Origin: Setoptus koraiensis
Taxonomy: Eukaryota > Arthropoda
Length of the DNA: 64,000 nt
Assembly: GCA_048013815.1 (NCBI GenBank)
Contig: CM106586.1
Location: 310,001-374,000, forward strand
Reading direction: 5' to 3'
Below, piece after piece: positions 40,884-50,200 of the stretch. The first letter of the stretch is position 1. The number at the start of each line of letters is the position of its first letter. The notes beneath the pieces were generated by a model. The model had not been told where the DNA came from. It searched no databases and worked only from the letters and a program-made list of their open reading frames with translations. Position numbers and translations under genes: made by a program.

Positions 40884-43751
40884 CACATTTGTCCTGCCTT
40901 TGTTTTTGAGACTTAGGTTTCTTTGTTTGGCTTGCTGTAGGTCTTCTGTAGTTCCCGTAATAGCTTGGTTATCTGTACAATCCATCAGACTCCTATGTCT
41001 TATTTGTTCAAAATACAATAGTTCAGTTTTTTCTGGGCCGAAGCTCAGTTTTACTGATGTGCCCCAGTTTAGGACTCTTTTCAGAGCTCTCTTGATTTTG
41101 CTTTGTAGTAACTCTTGTGTTCTGGCCCATATTATAAGAGTGGCATCATCCGCGTAAGCTACTATGCGAGTGTCCGTATTCTCGTTTGCTATTCGCAGCA
41201 AGTCATTGTAGACTATGTTCCACAGCATAGGACCGGACGATGATCCTTGCGGACAGCCGCGATTAGGTGATTTATCTGAGGTAATGCCATTGTATTCGAG
41301 AATCGCCTTTCTGTCTGCTAAGTATGATTTAGCTAAGCTGAGTAAGTTGTGGCTTATCCCTGATTTGCGTAATTGACGTATGATCTCCGGGTGCCATGCG
41401 TTGTCGAAGGCCCCGGAAACGTCCAGACATATGATAGCCACTACTCCTTCTTTGCGTTTGTCATTGACCGTGTCTACAATCTCTTTTACTGCATGAATTG
41501 TGGACTTGTGGGCCTCGAATCCATTTTGTTCTTGACTAATACCCGTTGTTTGTCGAAATTGTCCCATGATATTGTTGATGACAATCTTATCCAATAGTTT
41601 AGCCATGTTGCTTAACAGACATATGGGACGCCACCCTTTGACCGTCGCTGGGTCTTTGCCTGGTTTGGGGATCATAACCACGAAGGCCACTTTCCATTGC
41701 TTAGGGAAGTATCCTTGTAGTAAGCAATTTTGGATTATGGTAGTGATATGTCTGGTTACTTTCCCTGCGATACCTCGCAGCAGTTCTCCAGTTATTCCGT
41801 CTATTCCCGGAGCTTTCTTGTATGGTAAAGTGTTGATAAGCGTATCTACTTCCTGTTGAGTGATTGTTATATCTTCAAATTGACTATAGTGCTCCTTTCT
41901 GTTGTCCTCTCGGATACATTTTTGTTGTTCCGTATCGGTGTTGATGTCATCGTTTGGAAATGATGCTGCCATTAAGGCGTCTAACACCTGTTTGTAGTCA
42001 GTAATTTGTTTTCCATCCGGAGTGGTGATGGCTTGCATACAAGTTTTGAATTTCCGCTTATTCATAATTGTTTTGTATGCTGATTCCCAAGCGCCTATGC
42101 TCGAGGATATCGATACGTATTCCATCCACGAGTCTTTTCTGGCTTGTTTGATCTCTTTGACATATAGTTTCTTGGCTAAATCCATGTTGGCTTTGACTTC
42201 TGGGTCATTGCCATGCTCGGTGTTGTAATATGCCCTAGCTGCGTTCTTATAAGTGCTACGGAGCTTCGTTAGTTTTGAGTTCCACCATGGTGCAGCGTTG
42301 TCGCTTTTTTTATGTCGCATTTTACCAGATAGTATTTCTCTGGCTTTGCGCTTCCATCTACTGTACCCCTTTTTTGATGTTATAATCTCAAGTGTTATAT
42401 AAATGTTTACCGGTTGTCTAGTATCGGTATTGTTTTCAATGTCCCAAAGTTGTTGAGTTATTCCGGTGATCTGGTATGCAGTGATGGGTTCATTTGTTAC
42501 GCATTTAAATAGATATTTATGGGCTCTGTTATTGTTGCTGCACCTTATTGAGCCGTTTATTGTTATTTCTTGTGTGTATGAGCTTGTTTTTATGTTGTTG
42601 GTGCCTTTTGATGAGCTTATTATAGGTTTTATGTTCGTTGTGGCCTGATACTTTTCAACCGTTGCGTGAATATGATTGGTAAGATCTGCTACCGCATTAT
42701 CGATTTTATGATTGTCTTCCAGTATTGCTGGTATTTTCCTGCTGAGATATTGGTCATCAATTAGGTTATTTATGCTGATAATATCTTGTTGGTTAAGCCT
42801 GCCAAAAGTTTTTCTAATACTTCTGTACCTTGGCTTATTATCATTTATTTCTATGAGGATTGGCGCGTGGTCACTTATGGCCGAGCCTGGATCTATGCGC
42901 CACTCATTTAGTTTTGTCAGAGTGTTCTTATCCACCAGTGTGAGGTCTATATTACTCATGCCTAGTGCGTTACTGTTTGCGTTTGGGTCGATTTGGTTGT
43001 TGGTGGCTCTGTATGTTGCTGACCCTTGTGCGAAGTTAATGGCGTTTAGGTTGTATAATCCATTGATTTCTGCGAAGTTAATCAGTAGATTAGCTCTTGT
43101 ATTATCTATTTGCCTAACAAACGAGTCCCAGCTCGGATGGCGAGTGTTAAAATCTCCCGCTATTATGAGACCTTTGTTTTTGTGTTCTTTAATTAGTTTG
43201 GTGAGGTCACTATATAGCTTGGCCAGATAGCTTGTCTCGGTACCATCATTGTTTAGTATGATTTCGTTACGTTTTGGTTTTACATAGACTGACACTACTA
43301 GGTATTGTCTATCGGCCTCTATTATGGCTGCCGTGTAGTCCAGCGGTGCTTTACCACCTTCTCCTGTGATACAGATGAATGGCATAGCCTTATTGCAGCA
43401 TATTATTGCTGCGGACGTAATTGCCTGTCCAGTTGCTGTTAGCGTCTTCCTGCTACTACATCTGACATTATGACCCATTCCGGTTATCTTTCCGTCTCTA
43501 CTTGTATGCTTCTCGCTAGCAATGATTAAGTCTGCTTTGTAGGTATGAGCTTCTTCTAACAAGGTACAGTTGGCCTCTGAGGATTTGCGACAGTTCGCCT
43601 GAATTATTCTTATACTGCCTTGGTGCAAAGATACGTTTGTGAGTCTTTTTCCCGCTTGGTGTTCTCTTGAGCCAAGTGAGGTACTCTTGGTCTGGTAGCC
43701 AAATCGAACTTTTCGTCGTCGAACTTTTTTGTGTCGAGCCATTGCAGACAT
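40884..43751 (-). CDS. LINE ORF2, endonuclease and RT (left arm)
   Basis: About 955 residues. A basic N-terminus (ARHKKVRRRKVR) is followed by the endonuclease (IRIIQANCRKSSEANCTLLE, LIIAGDFNTRHPSWDS, ISDHAPILIEI), then a linker of about 300 residues. The reverse transcriptase follows (KKAPGIDGITGELLRG, GWRPICLLSNMAKLLDKI, QNGFEAHKSTIHAVKEI, GCPQGSSSGPMLWN, and the catalytic YADD). The GCPQGS.SGP...N and YADD wording places it in the R1 clade. It nicks target DNA and primes reverse transcription there. The left-arm copy keeps the canonical catalytic motifs. Confidence 0.9.
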
Positions 43752-46700
43752 TCTAACTCGTCATTCCTTGTGCTGTAATAATTCACGTACGATCTATTAT
43801 TTTCAATTCCATTTGTGAATAACTTCGTGTTAATTGAATCATCGATAAATTGGATATTGTATAAATTGTCATCATGGAATATATATTGAATTCTGCATTC
43901 TCTATTGCTCATCCATATAGAATAAAAGTGAGCATATGTCCGAGAATACGAGAGCCGGAATATGTCTGGTGGATTACTCGTATTACTGTGGTGGATATAA
44001 ATATTGAGCAAAGAGGATATTGGCGGCCACGAAACGGACCTTACACCGATTACTATTTTAAGACCAAGGTCGACAAAGATTTCAACGTTACAACCATAAG
44101 GGTCTTGACCAATGAAGACGCCGGCTTCACTATTGATAGCGTGCGATTGTCCGATTGAACCGTCGTTGGTTATATTAGAGAGAACCATCTCCCATTTATC
44201 TTGTAGCATACATATAATAGTTGTTGAAAATAAACTTGCTCTCTTATAACGGGATGAGATTTCATTATTAATAATTATAGTTCTGTCGAGTTTTAAATTT
44301 CTGGGACTTGTTGTTGCATTGATGATTTTTTGCATGTAACCTTGTTTGTATTTATTAACAATCACTTCATTGTAATTGATTAAACATTGTGAATACCTGT
44401 TGCATTGATGAATAATAGTGTTTTGGTTGCTTAATTTGTTTCTATCGTTGTGCAATGGATACCTATTTGGGTTGCATTTGTGCAATTTGATACATCTTGC
44501 ATCATTCTGATTGTAACTTTTGGTGTTGTGCACATTTCTTATTTTCTGCTCATTTGCACAGAGAGCAGTTTTTGTGCTTGTTCTTATGTGTCTGTTCCAT
44601 GTTATTCCTGCGCTTGTTTGCATTCTGTGCATTTTGATGTTTTCTTGTGCCAGGTGTTCTGTTCCTGTGCCAAGAATGTAGTTTGTGCGCGGGACGTGTT
44701 TCTTTGTCCATTTCATATTGATGAGTGGGCCCCGACTTTTTCGAAATATTAATGCCATCTTAATAATAGTTACATTTTTAGAAACCTCATAACACAACGA
44801 TAAATAATCTGCAAAAATTATAATAATACCACGCAAGACCTTCAAATTATTCAACTTTAACGAAATAGGCAAATTCAAGTAATCCAAATTGCAGCAACAG
44901 TTGTTTTCACAACTACATTCCTCCAACCGATTACCAAAATTCCTCATTAAATAATTGAAACAGTTGTTGTAACAACTATATTCTTCAGTATGCCTCCAAG
45001 GAAAACAAGAAAAATTACTGCTAGCTCGACATCTGGTGTCGTAGCTCTTTGTGACAATGAATCTGACCATGAGGATTTGGCTCCTGCCATAAGTGTAACT
45101 AATGATACTTTTTATACCTCGAAGGCCCGAGCAAGAAAATCCACTAATGAGAAAGATCACTTGGCGATAGACATCGCTAAAGTGACTTCGTTGAATTTCC
45201 CAGAGCTTAAATTTTCGCAGGACCAATTGGATCGAGCCGGATTCGCCTGTCAGCATTATTTTGAGAGAGGAACTCGGATGGTACGCCATGGGGCTTTCAA
45301 GGATCAAAGAAGGGTTCGTTTTATGCTTGGTTCCATGTTCAAAAGGAAGGCTAATTTGGCAATCGTCCGTAATTATGATGTAGTTAGTTTCCTCATTCCT
45401 GATGGCGAAGGATTCGGGAACCCATTGCTCATCTCCTGTTTTTATGGAAACAATTATATTGGCTATCGTAACGATAAAAATTCGGAACCATTCCCTGGAC
45501 TGGATGCTAACCATATTATTTTGCAAAGTGTGGTAATTCATACAGTTTCCAACATGACTGCCTATAAGACAATTCCAGTTCACCTTCGCAAGGGAATTCT
45601 CCTGCAGGATCCTCAGTTGGAGGAGGCGGACCATAGTATTAGGTCGTTTGATAAAATATTCTGGTCTATCCGAGTGGTGAAAGCGAAAGAATATACTGAT
45701 AAGATGTTTGTTATAGCCAAGTTGTGTGCCGGATTGGAGAGATATATTGCTCATGATGCCCCAACAAGAGCCATTAATTGCCACGGAGATTATTCTAACC
45801 AGAAGTGGAAGTTCCAAGATACAATGGAGAAGCCCGAGAGTTACATCAAGAGATTTGAGGATCCGGACAATTCTCCCTTTAGAGTGGACAGTATTGATCG
45901 TCACCCGCAATCCGATGAGTCTTTCAATATGCCTCACCGATTGTTGAGTGGCTTGTCTAGTGATACAAAGCCTTCTAGTTTGCCATTCGATCGTTGTTTT
46001 GGTTGTACCGATCCATTTTCTTGCACTGCATTTAACGCCAGCTGTAGGGAATACTTCGAACGGATCTCCCATGGATTTCCAGTTGAATATTATAACGTAC
46101 TTAATTACCGGACCACTGACATTGTAGGAGACAAGGTGACTGAGATCACACGGATTGGTATTCAACCTATTTGCTTTAGAGGCCACTTCATATGGGCTAT
46201 CTTTTTCAATGATAGTGAGCACCTGCCGGTTACCCATTTGGTGTTTTATAAATTTCACAAGGAGATGTACCTGAGTTATGAAGATAGCAAGTCCGTCAAA
46301 GCTATTTTGAGAAGCCGCTTCGATTTTGGTAGCGACTGTTTCTTGCTTGAGGACGAATCCAGCTTGGGACGGTATTGTTATTATGTAAGCTCTACTAGGA
46401 AGTGTCCATGTGTTAATCGACCATGGGAACTTCTTCATTCTGTAATATTTATGTGCCCATTCGGACCAAATGAGATAGATGGAGAACACGGACAGACCTC
46501 TATCATCAATAGACAGAGAAACAATTATCTTATTGAGGAGGCGCTCAATGCCAATCACGTTAATTTTAAGGACTTCTCTGTAGGTGAATTGGCCATTCTT
46601 GGATTGTCTAATGAAGAGGCTAAGGAGATTGCCCATTATTACGAGGACGACTTCCAGCTGACCGTCAAGAATCCGTATCATAATCGGGAGCCATTGCCTG

Positions 46701-47164
46701 AGTTGGTAGGAGATAAAAACGAGTTGTTTTATAATTCGCTCAAGTAAATCATGTATATCCTCAAAATAAATCTGTATAATATCATCCAATTGTATAATAA
46801 GAAGAAAATAAACTTGTGTAATCTTCTCCAATTGTATAAAGGAGAGAAGATAATAAACTTGCACAATATAAACCGTTATTTCATAGTGTGTCACTTCTCC
46901 AATCTTTCCTTTTGTTTCATCATTTTTATCTCTTATGTTATTTTTCTTTTTTGTTCTATTTGTCTCAATAGTCTTTTCCTTTAATTGGAGAAGATTATTT
47001 ACTAATTTAGGTTCACATATGTTATAATCCATCTTAACACTCCTCACGATGTTGTAGTCTCGAGAGATCGACAAGTATACGCATGTGTACCTATAATTCT
47101 CGACAAATAATTTCACCATTTCAGGACCGTATATTGAGAAATAGAAAAAAAAGAAAAATAACAT
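43610..47164 (-). CDS. Long frame antisense to the 585-aa gene, codon-aligned (left arm)
   Basis: 1,184 codons without a stop on the minus strand, covering the whole 585-aa gene (44990-46747) plus about 1.4 kb beyond its start. Its codons are in register with the plus-strand codons (47162 minus 44990 is divisible by 3). That means the 585-aa gene contains no TTA, CTA or TCA codon. The frame stays open in AT-rich DNA at 43610-44990, where the plus frame has many stops. It overlaps the LINE ORF2 start by 141 nt on the same strand. The predicted protein (I, N, K, Y-rich) matches no family recognised. It may be a genuine antisense protein, an atypical LINE ORF1, or an unexplained constraint. Confidence is in the open frame, not in expression. 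Confidence 0.4.
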   Translation of the reverse strand: MLFFFFFYFSIYGPEMVKLFVENYRYTCVYLSISRDYNIVRSVKMDYNICEPKLVNNLLQLKEKTIETNRTKKKNNIRDKNDETKGKIGEVTHYEITVYIVQVYYLLSFIQLEKITQVYFLLIIQLDDIIQIYFEDIHDLLERIIKQLVFISYQLRQWLPIMIRILDGQLEVVLVIMGNLLSLFIRQSKNGQFTYREVLKINVIGIERLLNKIIVSLSIDDRGLSVFSIYLIWSEWAHKYYRMKKFPWSINTWTLPSRAYIITIPSQAGFVLKQETVATKIEAASQNSFDGLAIFITQVHLLVKFIKHQMGNRQVLTIIEKDSPYEVASKANRLNTNPCDLSHLVSYNVSGPVIKYVIIFNWKSMGDPFEVFPTAGVKCSARKWIGTTKTTIEWQTRRLCITRQATQQSVRHIERLIGLRVTINTVHSKGRIVRILKSLDVTLGLLHCILELPLLVRIISVAINGSCWGIMSNISLQSGTQLGYNKHLISIFFRFHHSDRPEYFIKRPNTMVRLLQLRILQENSLAKVNWNCLIGSHVGNCMNYHTLQNNMVSIQSREWFRIFIVTIANIIVSIKTGDEQWVPESFAIRNEETNYIIITDDCQISLPFEHGTKHKTNPSLILESPMAYHPSSSLKIMLTGESGSIQLVLRKFKLWEIQRSHFSDVYRQVIFLISGFSCSGLRGIKSIISYTYGRSQILMVRFIVTKSYDTRCRASSNFSCFPWRHTEEYSCYNNCFNYLMRNFGNRLEECSCENNCCCNLDYLNLPISLKLNNLKVLRGIIIIFADYLSLCYEVSKNVTIIKMALIFRKSRGPLINMKWTKKHVPRTNYILGTGTEHLAQENIKMHRMQTSAGITWNRHIRTSTKTALCANEQKIRNVHNTKSYNQNDARCIKLHKCNPNRYPLHNDRNKLSNQNTIIHQCNRYSQCLINYNEVIVNKYKQGYMQKIINATTSPRNLKLDRTIIINNEISSRYKRASLFSTTIICMLQDKWEMVLSNITNDGSIGQSHAINSEAGVFIGQDPYGCNVEIFVDLGLKIVIGVRSVSWPPISSLLNIYIHHSNTSNPPDIFRLSYSRTYAHFYSIWMSNRECRIQYIFHDDNLYNIQFIDDSINTKLFTNGIENNRSYVNYYSTRNDELECLQWLDTKKFDDEKFDLATRPRVPHLAQENTKREKDSQTYLCTKAV
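43874..44158 (+). CDS. Small hypothetical protein, 94 aa (left arm)
   Basis: Plus-strand frame in the same phase as the 585-aa gene. The sequence looks protein-like: Arg/Tyr/Trp-rich (PRIREPEYVWWITRITVVDI) with alternating beta-type pattern, then an acidic stretch (DEDAGF-like). A stop lies four codons upstream of the ATG, so the start is defined. It is preserved in the right arm (49941-50225) with an identical predicted protein. No family is recognised. It may be part of the same unknown element as the 585-aa gene. Confidence 0.35.
   Translation: MEYILNSAFSIAHPYRIKVSICPRIREPEYVWWITRITVVDINIEQRGYWRPRNGPYTDYYFKTKVDKDFNVTTIRVLTNEDAGFTIDSVRLSD
44159..44989. other. Region upstream of the 585-aa gene
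   Basis: AT-rich. Between 44440 and 44740 the minus strand is studded with gcaca/caca words (loosely repeated gcacaagaaaca-type). Around 44895-44985 there are inverted words acagttgtt / aacaact, possible promoter palindromes for the downstream gene. The plus frame is interrupted many times; the minus frame stays open. Confidence 0.4.
44990..46747 (+). CDS. Unknown 585-aa protein (left arm)
   Basis: Uninterrupted 585-residue frame starting MPPRKTRK (basic, possible nuclear signal). An acidic stretch (about 20-32) follows. The region around residues 58-112 is conserved in the fragment at 30200. A Cys cluster sits at C336, C339, C345 and C352 (C-x2-C-x5-C-x6-C, possible zinc site), with another around CPCVNRPWELLHSVIFMC. 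No signal peptide or membrane span is seen. No known family is recognised, and no polymerase GDD-type motif was found. Only two residues differ from the right-arm copy. Substitutions against the 30.2-kb relative are enriched at silent third positions, so the protein is or was under selection. It lacks TTA, CTA and TCA codons. Candidates: host gene, mobile-element gene or virus-derived gene. Confidence 0.8.
   Translation: MPPRKTRKITASSTSGVVALCDNESDHEDLAPAISVTNDTFYTSKARARKSTNEKDHLAIDIAKVTSLNFPELKFSQDQLDRAGFACQHYFERGTRMVRHGAFKDQRRVRFMLGSMFKRKANLAIVRNYDVVSFLIPDGEGFGNPLLISCFYGNNYIGYRNDKNSEPFPGLDANHIILQSVVIHTVSNMTAYKTIPVHLRKGILLQDPQLEEADHSIRSFDKIFWSIRVVKAKEYTDKMFVIAKLCAGLERYIAHDAPTRAINCHGDYSNQKWKFQDTMEKPESYIKRFEDPDNSPFRVDSIDRHPQSDESFNMPHRLLSGLSSDTKPSSLPFDRCFGCTDPFSCTAFNASCREYFERISHGFPVEYYNVLNYRTTDIVGDKVTEITRIGIQPICFRGHFIWAIFFNDSEHLPVTHLVFYKFHKEMYLSYEDSKSVKAILRSRFDFGSDCFLLEDESSLGRYCYYVSSTRKCPCVNRPWELLHSVIFMCPFGPNEIDGEHGQTSIINRQRNNYLIEEALNANHVNFKDFSVGELAILGLSNEEAKEIAHYYEDDFQLTVKNPYHNREPLPELVGDKNELFYNSLK
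46748..46970 (+). other. 3' flank of the 585-aa gene
   Basis: Three near-repeats of (g/a)aaaataaacttg...tccaattgtataa supply several AATAAA polyadenylation-type signals within 120 bp. The left arm ends here. The antisense frame reads through. Confidence 0.5.
46971..47131. other. Spacer of the giant inverted repeat, 161 bp
   Basis: Unique sequence between the two arms. It contains a small inverted word (tctcgagaga) and no supported gene. The centre lies near 47050. The two 585-aa genes point toward it from both sides. Confidence 0.85.
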
Positions 47165-47204
47165 AAGAGATAAAAATGATGAAACAAAAGGAAAGATTGG
47201 AGAA

Positions 47205-50200
47205 GTGACACACTATGAAATAACGGTTTATATTGTGCAAGTTTATTATCTTCTCTCCTTTATACAATTGGAGAAGATTACACAAGTTTATTTTCTTCTT
47301 ATTATACAATTGGATGATATTATACAGATTTATTTTGAGGATATACATGATTTACTTGAGCGAATTATAAAACAACTCGTTTTTATCTCCTACCAACTCA
47401 GGCAATGGCTCCCGATTATGATACGGATTCTTGACGGTCAGCTGGAAGTCGTCCTCGTAATAATGGGCAATCTCCTTAGCCTCTTCATTAGACAATCCAA
47501 GAATGGCCAATTCACCTACAGAGAAGTCCTTAAAATTAACGTGATTGGCATTGAGCGCCTCCTCAATAAGATAATTGTTTCTCTGTCTATTGATGATAGA
47601 GGTCTGTCCGTGTTCTCCATCTATCTCATTTGGTCCGAATGGGCACATAAATATTACAGAATGAAGAAGTTCCCATGGTCGATTAACACATGGACACTTC
47701 CTAGTAGAGCTTACATAATAACAATACCGTCCCAAGCTGGATTCGTCCTCAAGCAAGAAACAGTCGCTACCAAAATCGAAGCGGCTTCTCAAAATAGCTT
47801 TGACGGACTTGCTATCTTCATAACTCAGGTACATCTCCTTGTGAAATTTATAAAACACCAAATGGGTAACCGGCAGGTGCTCACTATCATTGAAAAAGAT
47901 AGCCCATATGAAGTGGCCTCTAAAGCAAATAGGTTGAATACCAATCCGTGTGATCTCAGTCACCTTGTCTCCTACAATGTCAGTGGTCCGGTAATTAAGT
48001 ACGTTATAATATTCAACTGGAAATCCATGGGAGATCCGCTCGAAGTATTCCCTACAGCTGGCGTTAAATGCAGTACAAGAAAATGGATCGGTACAACCAA
48101 AACAACGATCGAATGGCAAACTAGAAGGCTTTGTATCACTAGACAAGCCACTCAACAATCGGTGAGGCATATTGAAAGACTCATCGGATTGCGGGTGACG
48201 ATCAATACTGTCCACTCTAAAGGGAGAATTGTCCGGATCCTCAAATCTCTTGATGTAACTCTCGGGCTTCTCCATTGTATCTTGGAACTTCCACTTCTGG
48301 TTAGAATAATCTCCGTGGCAATTAATGGCTCTTGTTGGGGCATCATGAGCAATATATCTCTCCAATCCGGCACACAACTTGGCTATAACAAACATCTTAT
48401 CAGTATATTCTTTCGCTTTCACCACTCGGATAGACCAGAATATTTTATCAAACGACCTAATACTATGGTCCGCCTCCTCCAACTGAGGATCCTGCAGGAG
48501 AATTCCCTTGCGAAGGTGAACTGGAATTGTCTTATAGGCAGTCATGTTGGAAACTGTGTGAATTACCACACTTTGCAAAATAATATGGTTAGCATCCAGT
48601 CCAGGGAATGGTTCCGAATTTTTATCGTTACGATAGCCAATATAATTGTTTCCATAAAAACAGGAGATGAGCAATGGGTTCCCGAATCCTTCGCCATCAG
48701 GAATGAGGAAACTAACTACATCATAATTACGGACGATTGCCAAATTAGCCTTCCTTTTGAACATGGAACCAAGCATAAAACGAACCCTTCTTTGATCCTT
48801 GAAAGCCCCATGGCGTACCATCCGAGTTCCTCTCTCAAAATATTGCTGACAGGCGAATCCGGCTCGATCCAATTGGTCCTGCGAAAATTTAAGCTCTGGG
48901 AAATTCAACGAAGTCACTTTAGCGATGTCTATCGCCAAGTGATCTTTCTCATTAGTGGATTTTCTTGCTCGGGCCTTCGAGGTATAAAAAGTATCATTAG
49001 TTACACTTATGGCAGGAGCCAAATCCTCATGGTCAGATTCATTGTCACAAATTGCTACGACACCAGATGTCGAGCTAGCAGTAATTTTTCTTGTTTTCCG
49101 TGGAGGCATACTGGAGAATATAGTTGTTACAACAACTGTTTCAATTATTTAATAAGGAATCTTGGTAATCGGTTGGAGGAATGTAGTTGTGAAAACAACT
49201 GTTGCTGCAATTTGGATTACTTGAATTTGCCTATTTCGTTAAAGTTGAATAATTTGAAGGTCTTGCGTGGTATTAATATAATTTTTGCAGATTATTCATC
49301 GTTGTGTTATGAGGTTTCTAAAAATGTAACTATTATTAGGATGGCATTAATATTTCGAAAAAGTCGGGGCCCACTCATCAATATGAAATGGACAAAGAAA
49401 CACGTCCCGCGCACAAACTACATTCTTGGCACAGGAACAGAACACCTGGCACAAGAAAACATCAAAACGCACAGAATGCAAACAAGCGCAGAAATAACAT
49501 GGAACAGACACATAAGAACAAGCACAAAAACTGCTCTCTGTGCAAATGAGCAGAAAATAAGAAAGGTGCACAACACCAAAAGTTACAATCAGAATGATGC
49601 AAGATGTATCAAATTGCACAAATGCAACCCAAATAGGTATCCATTGCACAACGATAGAAACAAATTAAGCAACCAAAACACTATTATTCATCAATGCAAC
49701 AGGTATTCACAATGTTTAATTAATTACAATGAAGTGATTGTTAACAAATACAAACAAGGTTACATGCAAAAAATCATCAATGCAACAACAAGTCCCAGAA
49801 ATTTAAAACTCGACAGAACTATAATTATTAATAATGAAATCTCATCTCGTTATAAGAGAGCAAGTTTATTTTCAACAACTATTATATGTATACTACAAGA
49901 TAAATGGGAGATGGTTCTCTCTAATATAACCAACGACGGTTCAATCGGACAATCGCACGCTATCAATAGTGAAGCCGGCGTCTTCATTGGTCAAGACCCT
50001 TATGGTTGTAACGTTGAAATCTTTGTCGACCTTGGTCTTAAAATAGTAATCGGTGTAAGGTCCGTTTCGTGGCCGCCAATATCCTCTTTGCTCAATATTT
50101 ATATCCACCACAGTAATACGAGTAATCCACCAGACATATTCCGGCTCTCGTATTCTCGGACATATGCTCACTTTTATTCTATATGGATGAGCAATAGAGA

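Larger units (their letters stand above)
38118..43751 (-). mobile_element. R1-clade LINE (left arm), interrupted by family D
   Basis: Non-LTR retrotransposon on the minus strand: ORF2 with apurinic-type endonuclease, reverse transcriptase and a C-terminal CCHC-type domain, a 225-bp 3' UTR and an AACC tail. A family D element (39878-40883) with an 8-bp duplication splits ORF2 after the RT. Leaving it out, ORF2 would span about 1,464 codons, long for the clade. A typical zinc-knuckle ORF1 is not found upstream; instead the frame described at 43610-47164 overlaps the ORF2 start by 141 nt. Confidence 0.88.
37932..46970. repeat. Giant inverted repeat, left arm (about 9.0 kb)
   Basis: Reading outward from the centre, this arm matches 47132-57238 in reverse complement. 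It includes a 585-aa gene, an antisense long frame, an R1-clade LINE with a nested family D element, an AACC-type tail and the edge of an 81-bp minisatellite. Proteins differ at about 1% of residues between arms. The only large difference is a 1.09-kb family A element in the right arm. The outermost bases (37932-38005) equal 57165-57238 exactly, so homology probably continues into the gap. Confidence 0.92.

Noticed and set aside
43610-47164. The long antisense frame as a viral RNA polymerase
   Set aside because: Its length would fit a narnavirus polymerase, but no ordered A-B-C motifs with GDD were seen, and the paralogue comparison supports the opposite strand as the protein-coding one.
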